A stretch of 64,000 bases of DNA, taken from Ceratothoa steindachneri (taxonomy: Eukaryota > Arthropoda > Malacostraca > Isopoda > Cymothoidae). Where the stretch lies: positions 161,438,048-161,502,047 of the forward strand of contig OZ018322.1 of assembly GCA_963969495.1 (NCBI GenBank), given 5' to 3'. Every line of letters starts with the position of its first letter. The stretch's first letter is position 1. The notes beneath the pieces are model-generated. The model ran no database searches, was not told the origin of the DNA, and was given only the letters and a program-made list of their open reading frames with translations. Shown here piece by piece: positions 1 to 10,684 of the stretch. The position numbers and the translations under genes were made by a program.

Positions 1-539
1 TCTTTAGGAACAGCTGGCGCAAGAAGGGCTTGTCGAAGGCAGCTGCTACATGTGACGGAACAACTGTAAAGGCCTCCAACCCACTCGAAAGCGCTTTGTT
101 ATAGTTAATTTTACTTTAAATACTAAGAGAAGTGGATATATCGTATATACGCATCCATACATTTTAATTACTGCTGTTATCAGTAAAAGAAAAATGCCTA
201 GACGCCAGCATGATTGATGACGCTAGGCCGCAGACAGCGATATTCAGTCAAATTTAAAATGGGGAAAAGTGATATATTACTTACAAAATTGCAGTGTGCA
301 TAGTTGCTTAAGGTTCGTTGGTTTATCCAGTTTTAGGTAATAACTTGGCGTGGAGTGGATAACATCGCGTTTTTGTTGTCCAATTGTATGCGAAGAATGG
401 TTACTTCGTGATGACGACGCAGTGTGCCTTTCGTATAAGCTTTGCACTTGGAAGTCATGATCCCGTTTGGAATCGAAAAAAAGATCTTCGTTAGACTTGT
501 AAATTTAAAAGAACTGAGTCAGATTTAAAAGGAAAATTC
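1..539. other. Left edge, no gene assigned
   Basis: No reading frame longer than background and no family motif was recognised here. The last part probably includes the degraded amino-terminal end of the mariner-like gene that becomes readable near 547, but the frame is too broken to place a start. No terminal inverted repeat belonging to that older element was found. Confidence 0.5.
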
Positions 540-1333
540 CTACCAACCTAGGACCGCAAAAGGACAGGAAAATGTGGCAGCTGTTAGGGCTGTGATAAAG
601 CAGTCTCCAATTCGTTCTAGACGGAAACAAGTAGCTGCCTTATACGCATCTGATCGAAGATTCCGCAGAATTTTACACAAGGCATTTCACATACATCTTG
701 CAGAATGATAGTCATGGAGAAGTTGAATGAGATAGAGAAATTCTCGAAAGCGTTCCCTAAACAGTTATTCTAATCTTAAGTTAGAAAGCACAGTTCAATT
801 TATTAGTGATGTTTAAAAAACATAACTTTAGGTACTGGTCTAACACTAATCCTTAAGAACTTCACCGGCGACAAATCCGCTGTTAGGGACATACAATCTG
901 GTGTAACTTAGATGATTTCGGTGTGTGTAAGTCCTTACTTTTTAGAAGAAGACGATGTTACGGTGACGGTAGCGGTAATTTCAGATCATTATTGGGAAGT
1001 GATTAAGAATTTTCTCCTCCGAATGTCAACTTTACTCGACGAACATGATTCCGAAATGGATTGTTGTAGCAAGATAGTACCACATCGCATACGTCTCGAC
1101 ATTCACTTACAATTCTCCAAGAATTGTTCCCGAGTGATCATGTCTCCTTAAAATGTGATATTTAGTAGCGCCCTCGTTTGCCATATTTTTCTACTCGTAT
1201 TTTTTTTGGTATTTAGGTACACCGGTCAAGATATTTGAAAGATTTCAAGACAGCAATAAAGAAGGAAGTCGCCGCAATTCCACGCGACATGGTCCGCACG
1301 CTATTGGAAAGATTTCACCAGAGACTTCAATAC
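540..1333 (+). pseudogene. Old mariner-like (IS630/Tc1 superfamily) transposase, interrupted
   Basis: This is a decayed DDE transposase. From about 547 a helix-turn-helix segment reads QENVAAVRAVIKQSP and RRFRRILHKAFHIHL, the usual pattern of arthropod mariner relatives. Further on, in shifting frames, come KHNFRYWSNTNPKELH, then FLEEDDVTVTV (about 950-980), then SRHSLTILQELFP, where the family normally has the second catalytic Asp block. The carboxyl end reads DFKTAIKKEVAAIPRDM up to RFHQRLQY at 1333. At that point a second mariner is inserted; the coding frame resumes at 2638. Many stops and frameshifts show that it is long dead. The likely ancestral role was cut-and-paste transposition at TA sites. 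Family assignment is good; subfamily is uncertain. Confidence 0.75.
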
Positions 1334-1335
1334 TA

Positions 1336-2637
1336 AAGGGTCTTTCAATAAAGTTGCTCTATTTTTAAATGTAAATAAAATAATTTGTGTGTGATATATG
1401 CACTCAATTTATTTTAAATTTGAAAGTACATTTCACGGCATTAAGTGTGGACTATTACGTCGTTCAAATATCCGCCGCGGCTTCGCTTGGTGGAACGTAT
1501 TTGGGAGGCCCAATTTTCGATGACTTTATCCCATAAATCTGGCTGAATTTGCTGGATAGTGTTTATTATTTTGACTTTGAGGACATCAACTGTTTGCAGA
1601 TTATTCGCATAGACCTGCGATTTAAGGTAGCCACAAAGAATGTAGTCTAATGGCGTTAAATAGCATGATCTTGGTGGCCAGTTGACGTCACCGCCGCGCG
1701 AGATGAGCCGGCCCTGAAATCACTGCTGCAAAAAGTCTAAGGGGCGTGCGCAGTGTCGCATGTAGCGCCGCTCTATTGGAACCACATGTCGTCAGTATCC
1801 ATATAATCTAGGTGAGGCCACAAGAAGTTTCTTATCATCGATGTGTAGGTCTCGCCGTTTACGGTTATGGCAATCCCATCTTCGTTCTCAAAAACATACG
1901 GACCGATAATTCCGTTAGACGAAAATTCGCACCAAACATTGACTTTATTGGGATGCAATTGGTGCTGGTGTATCTTATGTGGATTGTTTTCATCCCAAAT
2001 CCTACAATTTTGCGTGTTCACAAATCCATTCATCCAAAAATAGGCCTCGTCGCTGAAGACAATTTTGGGGGGGAAATTTGGGACAACTTCCAACTGCTCT
2101 AGAGCCCAATAAGCGAGCACACGGCGTTGTCTATGGTCGTTTATCTTAAGTTCCTGGGTAATTTGGATTTTATACGTTTGTAGACCCAAGCCTCTTCGCA
2201 TAATCCGCCAAACTGAAGTAGCAGAAAGGCCAAGTTCTTGTGAACGACGAGAAATTGACTTCCTCGGATTTTCCCGTACACCCCCATTTATGGCAGCGAT
2301 GTTTTCAGCAGACCTTGCGTTTCGACGACATACATGTGTTGGATAATTGTTGATAGACCCTTTTGCCTGGAATTTGGCCACCAAGCCTCGAACAGGGGAC
2401 TCGGCAGGACGATCGTGGTGAGGATAGAAATCACGTAATGCGCGAAACCTTTTTTGAACGCAGCACTGAAATTGATAATAACATTTGATGATTTACACAG
2501 ACTGTTCAACGCTATAACCTTCCATCCTGGCTTGCCAAGTACTACTGAACAGTTCACAGTGAGGTTGCCAGATGTCGCTTTAACAAAATGGCCACTATCT
2601 TCTGACAAAGCTCGAGCGTTCTTGTTGAAAGACCCTT
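1336..2637 (-). mobile_element. Mariner-like element with TIRs and TA target duplication
   Basis: The element is 1302 bp, a normal mariner size. The left end reads AAGGGTCTTTCAATAA and the right end, reverse-complemented, reads AAGGGTCTTTCAACAA; the outer 16 bases match at 15 positions, and GCTC is shared four bases further in. TA dinucleotides at 1334-1335 and 2638-2639 are the target-site duplication. The element carries one transposase pseudogene on the minus strand. It sits inside the last codons of an older plus-strand mariner-like gene, so it is the younger of the two. Confidence 0.9.
1441..2525 (-). pseudogene. Mariner-like transposase pseudogene of the 1336-2637 element
   Basis: The gene runs from an ATG at 2525-2523 to a TAA at 1443-1441, about 360 codons, matching family length. 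In order it shows an amino-terminal DNA-binding part (YSVEQS, KRFRALRDFYPHHDRPAES, VAKFQAKGS, SAENIAAINGGV) and a DDE core with the first Asp in IVFSDEAYFWMNG. The second block reads MWFQ followed by a stop and SGATC; the family has Gln-Asp here, so the second catalytic Asp is lost. The third Asp survives in RSCYLTPLDYILCGY. Breaks are an early TAA at about codon 11, the TAG after MWFQ, and a frameshift downstream of it; the tail is then open to GGYLNDVVVHT. It is not functional in this copy. In relatives I know of this type the second and third Asp are 41 residues apart (DD41D). Confidence 0.9.
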
Positions 2638-2679
2638 TACATTAATATTCGCGGTCTATATTCAACTGATGTTATTTAA
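2638..2679 (+). pseudogene. Carboxyl-terminal tail of the old mariner-like transposase
   Basis: Removing the 1302-bp insert and one TA copy lets the frame at 1333 (RLQY) continue directly as YINIRGLYSTDVI and end at TAA 2677-2679. This matches the usual ending of the family and confirms the insertion point and the older host element. Confidence 0.8.
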
Positions 2680-3137
2680 AAAAAAACATCACAATGGATT
2701 AAGATGTATGTTTCTGGATTAATTATTTTCTTCTGTTTTTTCATTTAGGTATATCCTATTTATCACCATTCCAAATAGAAGAAGTCGTATTTCCTCATCC
2801 TGTATAAACAGAGATTTTGCAAGGTAAAAAAAAACTTTTGTCGGAGTCCAAAAAGAAGCAAATCTGCCATAATATTCATGCGAAAAGTCAAGCACCGTCA
2901 TAACACCAAAACCACATAGATCTCTCATTTTAAAGACTGAGGCTGCTAATGATGTACGACATTCCTAATTATTGTAAACTGAAGTAAACTACATATTTTT
3001 CTAACTAAATTCAAGTAATCTAAACCATTTACTAAAATAACTAAACGATCTTAAATTAACCAAAGCAAAGAGATAACATATCCACTAGGTTAGATTAGAT
3101 TAGGCTTGTAATATTAATATATTAGATATATCTACAA

Positions 3138-3138
<1 letters not shown>
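2680..3138. other. AT-rich spacer, no gene
   Basis: Only short chance frames are present. A GGTTAGATTAGATTAGG tract near 3089-3105 is a degenerate TTAGG-like run. Nothing else was recognised. Confidence 0.5.

Positions 3139-3219
<81 letters not shown>
3139..3219. repeat. (CA)n-(TA)n microsatellite
   Basis: A run of CA repeats (about 3139-3160) passes directly into about 58 bases of pure TA that abut the left arm of a fold-back repeat. Confidence 0.97.
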
Positions 3220-3222
<3 letters not shown>

Positions 3223-3385
3223 TGCAATGTCCCGCAGGGAAAGTCAAAAAGTGCTTCCAAGCACTTTCGAACTTTATTCAGTTCATTTCATTCTCAAGGA
3301 TAACTTATCCTTGAGAATGAACTGAATAAAGTTCGAAAGTACTTGCAAGCACCTTTTTATTTTTCCTGTGGGACATTGCACTCAT
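3218..3385. repeat. Imperfect 168-bp inverted repeat (fold-back)
   Basis: The left arm starts ATGAATGCAATGTCCCGCAG and the right arm, reverse-complemented, starts ATGAGTGCAATGTCCCACAG. The inner 30 bases or so (TTTCGAACTTTATTCAGTTC and CATTCTCAAGGATAA) are nearly identical in both arms and meet with almost no spacer near 3304. A 5-base insertion and a few substitutions separate the arms. AT arrays lie immediately before it and about 40 bp after it. It could be a small non-autonomous fold-back element; no target duplication can be defined because the flanks are repeats. Confidence 0.85.
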
Positions 3386-3418
3386 TGCGGACCTCACGTG
3401 CTACTTTGTGAGTTATTC

Positions 3419-3423
<5 letters not shown>

Positions 3424-3470
<47 letters not shown>
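3424..3470. repeat. (AT)n microsatellite
   Basis: About 46 bases of uninterrupted AT, following the fold-back repeat after a 38-base unique stretch. Confidence 0.97.
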
Positions 3471-3474
<4 letters not shown>

Positions 3475-5041
3475 TAAATCCATTTTTATAAAAATTTAAG
3501 CGGTCAGAAACCTGATTATGATCGTAATTCCCTTCGCTATTCACTTCTTTATCTCTAAAACCTTTTATTTTAGTTTTATTCCATTATACTGAATGGGCCT
3601 CGTATGGCTAATCCAGGAAAAGCAGTGAAATTTGAATTCAAAACTTATTCAAACGTGATTTTATTTTAAATAGCGGATGGTCTCATTTCCCTTCCCTCGC
3701 GTTTGGTCGAGGGAAACCACATATTTAGAATATAATCACCTTAGAATATATCCAATTTCAATACTTACTGAAGAGCATTGACAATATGGCAATTAGACTG
3801 AAATAAAAGGATTTAACAAGAAAAAGGTGAATTACGGAGTTAATAACGATCATTATTCATTTCATGACCTCTGAAAAAGTTAAAAAATACATATTATGAC
3901 CAAAATATTGTGGCAGGGATGTTCAAATTTACCTATATTAATATTACAAAAACAAATTAATTAAATGCAACAAATCGCGATGTGCGATGGATGTGCACCT
4001 TAATCCCGTATATTACACAGAATTTAGTTCCTCCTTCAGGTTTTTGGTGTCTATTAATTTTATATTGTTTTCCAAATCTACTTTAATAAGTGTCTTCCCT
4101 GAAAGAAATATTACTCCAAAATATAACCAAAAATATTTCAGTAGATCATTTTGTTCGTGTTGGTCCATTTCTGCGGAATAATGTATTGAAGTGTTCTTAA
4201 TCTTTTATTTATTTAACTTTGCTTTCCTTCCTTCCTCATTTTTTTCCCCTTTTGCTTACCTTGTCTGTTTTTCTTTAAAACAAAATAGGAAAAAATCAAA
4301 CTAAAGAAAGCGGGTGAAAAGTTTTAGAATATAAGTTAGAATGCAGTTTAATAATAATTATTCACTCTACCTGAAATCTGTCGTCGGTTGTGAATGTGTA
4401 GGTGTCAGAAGATATTATATGAAGATCTGAGGGCCGAATCCAGGACACCTGCAGAAAGAGAAAATGTAGACTCCCTTAAATCCTTCATTATCCAAAATCA
4501 TTACGAGATAGGATATAAAAATATAGTTGGAATCATAAATCTATAGAATAAAACATTTTTGTATCGAAAATCAACGAGGGAATTTGCCTCACTTTGTTAG
4601 CAGATATTAATAATAGAGGGATGAGGTTAGGATGAGTCCGCGGGTTACATGGTTAGAAACTACTCGAAGCGGTTGTATTCGTGATCCTTCTGTAATCTCC
4701 AGAACCTGCATTAATCTGCATTTAATTTGATCTGTCTCTAGATGTTGGGCACTGGCAGGCACGTAGTCCTCATTATGTGAGATGCAGCATAGTTGTTTAC
4801 GCTAGGCCAGGAACCTCCTTGTAGAGGTGAGTATACGTACAAATACGGACACAAAGAAGCTCCCAAATCACAACAGGGATAACCCAAGCTAATTCAGTCA
4901 ACGGATAAAATAATTTACTTCCTCCTCGTCTAATGGATTGGGTTGAGTCAACTGTTTGCTGCAATCTTGCTTCAACCTAAATTAACATGAGCAGCTGGCT
5001 AAAATTTTTAAATTAAAATTATTTGTTCAAAGTTTGGTAAG

Positions 5042-5062
5042 TTAGGTTAGGTTAGGTTAGTA
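5042..5062 (+). repeat. Short TTAGG tract
   Basis: Four consecutive TTAGG units, the canonical arthropod telomere unit, in an interstitial position. It is too short to mark a telomere and may be chance or a relic of repair. Confidence 0.8.
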
Positions 5063-5142
5063 GGTAGCATAGTTGAAACCTTGGCTCCTGCAAGTTGCCG
5101 CAGCCAGATGTCTATGGTCAATTGCTCTGGACTCGCCGAATA

Positions 5143-5216
5143 ATTTTGAATTATTTTTAATTATGACTAAGATATATTATTTTGAATTATTTTTAATTAT
5201 GACTAAGATCTATTAT
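5143..5216. repeat. 37-bp tandem duplication
   Basis: The segment starting TTTTGAATTATTTTTAATTA and ending in GACTAAGAT plus an A/T-rich tail occurs twice head to tail with one or two substitutions. Confidence 0.85.
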
Positions 5217-6335
5217 TTTATTAAATAGCTGTTTGTATTGCTAAAGCTGACTTAACAGTCCGTAGCAACATACGGATTTCACCCTAACTTAAAAAGCGGT
5301 TTTTATTAGGGATGGCAAAACAGATATTCTTTTGCAAGTTAAAATTTATATGGAAGAAGATACCATATATGAAAGTTACAGAAATTAATTAACGAAAAAT
5401 TATATTGCTTTTTAAAAATAAAAAATATGTTAAAATTAGAGAGTTAAATTTAATTTGGGAGTGGAGAATTCTTGCTACCTAATAAGTTCTCGTTTCGTAC
5501 TCGGTACCTGATGACACTACGGTATGGCGAGTCGAACTCTACTCTTTTTTTATGCATAGTAAAAGAGGAGGAATTAGTCCTCCGTTAACTTAAACAGCGT
5601 TCGCTTATAACTACTGTGCGTGAGAAACGAGGCAGGTGCTGGCGTTAGTCGACTCCTTCTTCTTGTCTTCCTTCAGACTCCTAGAGAGCCAATTCACCCC
5701 GGAGAATCAGAAGGTATTAGGAAAAGAGAAATGTCGGAAATTGTAAAAGGAGGTTAGGTGAAGAGGAATAGGCTGCTTTCTACCAGCCCAGTCCTATTTT
5801 TATGTTGAGTTTAAATGGCTTGAATGACCTACTGATCAACATGGAATCCAAAATACGAGCTCTTTCTGGAGCTTTTATCCTCTTTCCATTCTTTTTCCTT
5901 TAGACCCGATATCCCTCTGTCTATAGTCATTTGTTTTTACTTCTATTCAGTATCAACCCTTATAGAAGAAGCTAAACTCAGGTATTTATCATTTTTTATA
6001 AATATTTAAATTTATATTTAAATAAAGGCGGTAAAACTGTTATATTTATTACTTGTTTTGTTTACCTCTGCTAAAATGGGACAGGGATTAATAATCTACT
6101 CTAGTATCCACCAGAACATACCCTATTCGTCGTACTGGGTGTCATACTCGGTAAAATATGGTTATGTTTGCGGTATTAGGTCAATATGCAAGGTTAAAGA
6201 CTTAACCTCTTAGCCATATTATGGTTTTAGGTTCATATTTTGTGTTTCTTTATCAAGTGTTTCTTCTTTCTTCCTACTATTGTAATCTATGTATCATTAT
6301 TTTCATGTGTATCTTTCTTCTTCTGGGGTCCTACA

Positions 6336-6579
6336 TGCCGGCAGACCAGAGCCTCCAGAGGTGGCAGATGGTGGTAAGGCCTGCATATATACTGCATAGC
6401 TGCGATATAAGGGAGCAAACGTTCTTCGAATAAGCAGGCGCAGACCACGCAGCAGTAATATTAACAGGACGCAGGAAGGTACAGGCTGGTAACCTGTATG
6501 TTTTATAAAACCTGCAATGTCCAACGACGACGCTACGATAAGGCGAGCGTAGGTAACCTTCAAATAGGTGGCTAAACCA
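6336..6579 (+). other. Possible 5' part of the adjacent LINE
   Basis: A less AT-rich segment (CCAGAGCCTCCAGAGGTGGC and following) lies just upstream of the LINE coding remnants. It could be the 5' untranslated part or ORF1 region of that element. No motif proves this, and the short frames on both strands look like chance. Confidence 0.25.
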
Positions 6580-6789
6580 TCATTGCCTTGTGGTTAAGGT
6601 TGATTTTAAACCAAAGACTAAGGGAGTCGTACCCTGACAAAAATACGACCCGCAGGATAGGCCTAGAAAGCCAATGTAGTAGCATTATGCTCAGGAAACG
6701 TATGGAGAGCTCAAACGGAACGGCCCACAGTCTCCGGCACTCCGCAAATGGGCAGTGGGTGCTAAGAATCCATGAGTTTATCGAAGGAA

Positions 6790-7560
6790 ACCAAAGAAGA
6801 GCAAGAAACAAACTTAAAATAGCAACAATTAATCTATCAACGGCAAATTGAAAGGAAGAAGAACTTATCTAAATAAAGGAAGAGAGAGAACTTTGTATCT
6901 TGGGCCTCTGCGAAAGGAATATAAAATCCAAATGAAATAGGGTTATAGATAACAACAATAGACTAATTGGTATTGGAAGAGATAATAGAAGACATGGCGT
7001 CGGACTTATCTTTTAGCCAAAGTTTTCAATATACGTGGAAGATATCAATCAAGTACTTAGAGCAAAGAATCCTAGGTATATCCATCAAATTAAAAAAATA
7101 CTGACATCAAGTTAATGTACCGCAAACAGGCAGACCGGTAGCAGAGAAGGAAGCCTTCTATCAAAGACTGCAGGACACAGCTGGGGTCACCAAGCACAAA
7201 AATCACCGTCTACTATGCGGCGATCTAAACCGACATGTCGGCGTTCAGAGACAAAGCCTTGAAAATGTAATAAGAGCACCTAGTTTTGGAAAGAGAAATG
7301 AGTCTGGTAGAAGCATTTTCCATTTTGCATTGGTTGACAACATGACTATATTGAATACTTTTTTAGGAACACAGAAAAAGTCAGAATTTGGCATGATACC
7401 GATGAAACGAGGCATAACAGAGCTGAACCGAAAAATCGATGATAGACCTATTTCTAAGAAACGACAAGAAGAAATTCTGAAATATAAGAACTATACCATC
7501 TTTATTGGTGGACTCCGATCATAGAATGGTTGCATCCACCCTAAATGTGGAAGAATTAAA
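6790..7560 (+). pseudogene. LINE endonuclease domain remnant
   Basis: Readable blocks, in several frames, are KLKIATINLSTAN (the start of the endonuclease fold), DNRRHGVGLIF, PVAEKEAFYQ-like sequence, CGDLNRHVG (normally the catalytic Gly-Asp-Phe/Leu-Asn block), ALVDNMTILNTFLGTQ and, at 7500-7540, DSDHRMVASTLNVEE, the terminal Ser-Asp-His catalytic motif. In an intact copy this domain nicks target DNA for target-primed reverse transcription. It has several stops and is inactive here. Confidence 0.75.
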
Positions 7561-8279
7561 ATGCAAATCGAAGACTAAAAAACATAGCTACAAAATTCGA
7601 AAAACTCAAAATTCTGCTTTTAGATATATATTGAAAGAGATATTTGCAGAAAAAATAAGGACCATAGACGAAAGAGAAACCAGCGATAAAAAATGGGGAT
7701 AAAAGATAGTTTAAAAACAGCAGCAGAACAAAAAAATGTGGTTATAGCAACGTACGAAGGAAAGAAGAAAAGTACCCCATGGTGGATAAATAGAGTAAAT
7801 GAGGCTGTTAAGAACAAAATAAGAGTTTCGCAAATGGATGAAAACTAGAAGCCACCAGGACAGGATATCATATGTTGATGCAAGAAGGGAAGCACAAAGG
7901 ATAAAAACGGCGGAAAAATCAGAAACATGGAGAGAATTTTATACCACTTGGCAAAGTATTACCACGGAGGTAACAGGGAAATAACGTATATCATTAAGGA
8001 CAAGAACAGCAACTTGTTAGTAGAACCAGAAGATGTTGCGGGAAGATGAAAAGAATACAATAAAAACCTTTGAAATGTTGATGAAGGAAAAAAGTTCAGA
8101 AATACTTCAAATGACACCAAGGAGGACGGCGCGCTCATCACTAAGGAGGAATTGAGGACGCCTTTATCACAGCTGGGCCACTACTATTGGGAGCACTATT
8201 GGAAATGTTCAACGCAGCATATAGTACAGAAATAATACAAAATGACTGGCAGAAAGAAATCATATTCCCAAAATCAAAA

Positions 8280-8950
8280 AAGGAAAACAAAACATTATGT
8301 GAAAATTACAGAGGCATCACATTACTTTAACAACTACTCCAGGTAAATTATATGTGCCCCTTATTAAGAAAAGAGTGAGAACGTACGTGAAGGATATCAA
8401 TGAGGAATGGGAGCTGGTTTTAGATGGGGAAGAAGCAAAACAAGTTCAATTTTTGCGATGAAGATGATATTTTTAAAAAGTTGGGAATGGGGAAAAAAAA
8501 AGTTCCTACTATTCATAGACATGGAGAAGGCATTTTACAAGATTAACAGACAAATGTTGTGGGAGACAATATCAATGAGTACTATTCCATACTAAAGAAA
8601 TTAGTGAGAGTTATTAAGAACATGTATTCACGGAGTGCCGGGAAAGTTCGAGACCATGAACAGAGATCGAATGGTTTGGCATTGTAACAGGGGTTAATCA
8701 GAGCGATGTTATCTCATCGTTGCTTTTTATAATATGTATTGACAAATGTATGAAGAACATAAGAGTAGGAGAACATCATGATGAAACAATAGCCTGTGCG
8801 GACCACCTAGCAGAAGTGGCAAATTCAATCACTGATTTATTCACGATAACTCATAAATGACTGGCAGGAAGTATGTCGCAAAAGGGAATGAAAATTAACA
8901 CCGATAGAGGAAAAACTGAGTGTATGGCTGTTAGTTGAACTAGTGAAGAG
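8280..8950 (+). pseudogene. LINE reverse transcriptase remnant
   Basis: The RT blocks are in the expected order: CENYRGITLL (about 8297), FLLFIDMEKAFYKINRQMLW (8502-8560, the first catalytic Asp block), and GVNQSDVISSLLFIICID (about 8690, matching the usual GVRQGDVLSPLLF). The active-site block near 8796 reads ACADHLAEVANS where the family has a Tyr-Ala-Asp-Asp pattern, so the second of the paired Asp residues has become His. KGMKINTDRGKTECMAV follows, as in the thumb region. It is clearly an RT relic and cannot be active. Confidence 0.8.
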
Positions 8951-9105
8951 TACGATACACAAGAAAGAGAAATTGATAACCTTATTGAAAATACAACAAC
9001 AATGTAAGCATCATATACCTACCATCTGTTAAAATTCAGAAATATCAATAAAGAATTAAACTACGAGTAATAAGGTATAAGGTTTCTTGAAGCCAATAAT
9101 TATGT

Positions 9106-9417
9106 ATGAAAGTGAATGCTATATATACCATAACCACCAGAACCGAGTCAAAAATACGGGCTGCTGAAATGCGTGTGTTAAAAACAATGAAGCGGGTCAC
9201 CGAAAAGGATAGAATAACAAATAGTGCAATAAGAGTAGAGTTTAAGGTTCATCCCTTATTGAATTCCATTGATAAAAGAAGATTGCAGTGGTATGGACAC
9301 GTAATGAGAATGAACGAAGAAGGCAACCCCATAAGAGCATTGCTCTGGGTCCCCAGAGAAAAGTACCACCTGGAAAACCAAAAGAAAGATGGATTGAAGG
9401 GGTATAACAGGCACTGA
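9106..9417 (+). pseudogene. LINE carboxyl-terminal domain remnant
   Basis: An open stretch of about 100 codons with RTESKIRAAEMRVLKTMKRV, KDRITNSAIR and RRLQWYGHVMRMNEEGNPIR. This is the highly recognisable tail that follows the RT in this LINE group. It is the longest undamaged part of the element. The frame then drifts into stops before 9470. Confidence 0.85.
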
Positions 9418-9470
9418 CACGGAGAGGAACATTCCTGTAAGAGATGGAGGAGAAAATAAAATTTAATGAT

Positions 9471-10382
9471 AGTCGCTATTTACCAGGCGGATGGTGAGAA
9501 AGGTGGTGAGAAATCTTTATTCCTCCAGCTTATACACGAAGTATGGATATCTTTGGTTTGGTCTTCTCTTTTTATACACTTTAAGAATATTTAAGAAGTT
9601 ATCTTCTAGTTTTCAATAAAATTATTCTTTCATCTTGAGTGTTCTTTTCTCCACTATCTTGTATACTACTGGCATTTTCATAGTTACATATATTTAGGTC
9701 TTGTTGTTTTTTTCTTTGGATTTTACTGGATTTTTTTATGATGTACATTTCCTTGTTTTCTAGCTTAGGTAGTATTCTCTTTTGTTCGTTCGATAACCTC
9801 TGCAATGGAAAGCTGTGTGTCTATAGCAATAAAGATTGCTTTGGAGACATGTAAAGTTTCTTTTTGTTTTGTCTGTTCAAGTTTTTAAAGGTAAACCTTA
9901 GTTTTAGATCTGCTATTTTTTTATGTAGTATTTGTCTCACGACTTTCTTATATCCATTGGAAGTAATCTTGATTCATATGACTTAGCATTCAGTTGAAAG
10001 AGAGTCTAAGATATCTTTACTTTCAACATCTAATAACAGGTGTCTTCCTACTGATATTATCTTAAATTAATTCCAGTTTGTTTGGTTATCCCTGGGTTGG
10101 GGTAGTTCTGCCTTTAGTTCAAATAGGGGCCCCTTTGTCTCCCTAATACACACATATGCTTTTATTTCCATCACAGTCGCATAGGATTCACTTAAACCGA
10201 GTTGCAAGATTTCGCTTATATTGCATTCCTCTTGGCGAAACTTTGTCGGTCTTTTGAGATGTCTCTGCATATTATGTCGTTGAATTCCTCCTTTCTTCTC
10301 CCATGTTTTTTGTAATAGCGCATATAGCAATTTCTGAGATTTTTAGTTTTTCTAAACCGTACTCTTGTTCTTTATATGCAAG
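9471..10382. other. Unassigned, possibly LINE sequence on the minus strand
   Basis: A minus-strand frame at 10067-10330 is open for 87 codons but matches no motif I can name. Because minus-strand LINE sequence lies on the far side of the mariner-like element at 10383-12107, this may be the continuation of one LINE that the mariner split. That is inference only. Confidence 0.3.
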
Positions 10383-10520
10383 GTGTCCCAGTAAAAAGTT
10401 AACCGTACTTTGAATTAGTATAACTCAAAACCTATTCGAGATTTTTCAGTCCTGCAAAACAAACCAAATTTAGAAACTATTTATCTGTCGATTCAGGAAA
10501 TTTCATTAAATTCCCTTTTA
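10383..10520 (+). repeat. Left long TIR of the mariner relative
   Basis: The outer 44 bases match the right end with only two differences. The remainder is imperfect but recognisable, ending around AAATTCCCTTTTA. Confidence 0.85.
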
Positions 10521-10684
10521 CAATTTTAATACTCTAATGGTTTTAATGGATTCTATCAAAATTATTTTTGCGTACAGAATTAAAATAATGAAACTTCGAA
10601 GTTTAAAATCAACAAATATATTTAAATCCATTTTTAGCAAAAACACCTCTTCATATGGGTAATATAAATTCATTTTTAAATTTT

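Larger units (their letters stand above)
3471..6335. other. Intergenic AT-rich stretch, no gene assigned
   Basis: No reading frame here has recognisable motifs; the longest (3987-4181) looks random. The stretch holds a short TTAGG run near 5042 and a 37-bp tandem duplication at 5143-5216, listed separately. Confidence 0.5.
6580..9470 (+). mobile_element. Degraded non-LTR retrotransposon (LINE, RTE/CR1-like)
   Basis: One continuous plus-strand LINE copy about 2.9 kb long. It holds an apurinic-like endonuclease remnant (about 6800-7560), reverse transcriptase blocks (about 8280-8950) and a carboxyl-terminal domain (9106-9417). Dozens of stops and frameshifts break it. The protein it resembles is often mis-annotated in arthropod genomes as craniofacial development protein 2-like. 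The 3' end is placed near 9470 where coding similarity stops; no poly(A) tail or target duplication was found. Confidence 0.8.

Noticed and set aside
5042..5062. Telomere or subtelomere
   Set aside because: Only four TTAGG units and no array; surrounding sequence is ordinary.
6588..6851. A separate 87-codon protein gene
   Set aside because: Its end reads into the LINE endonuclease start (KLKIATINL), so it is part of the LINE rather than a gene of its own.
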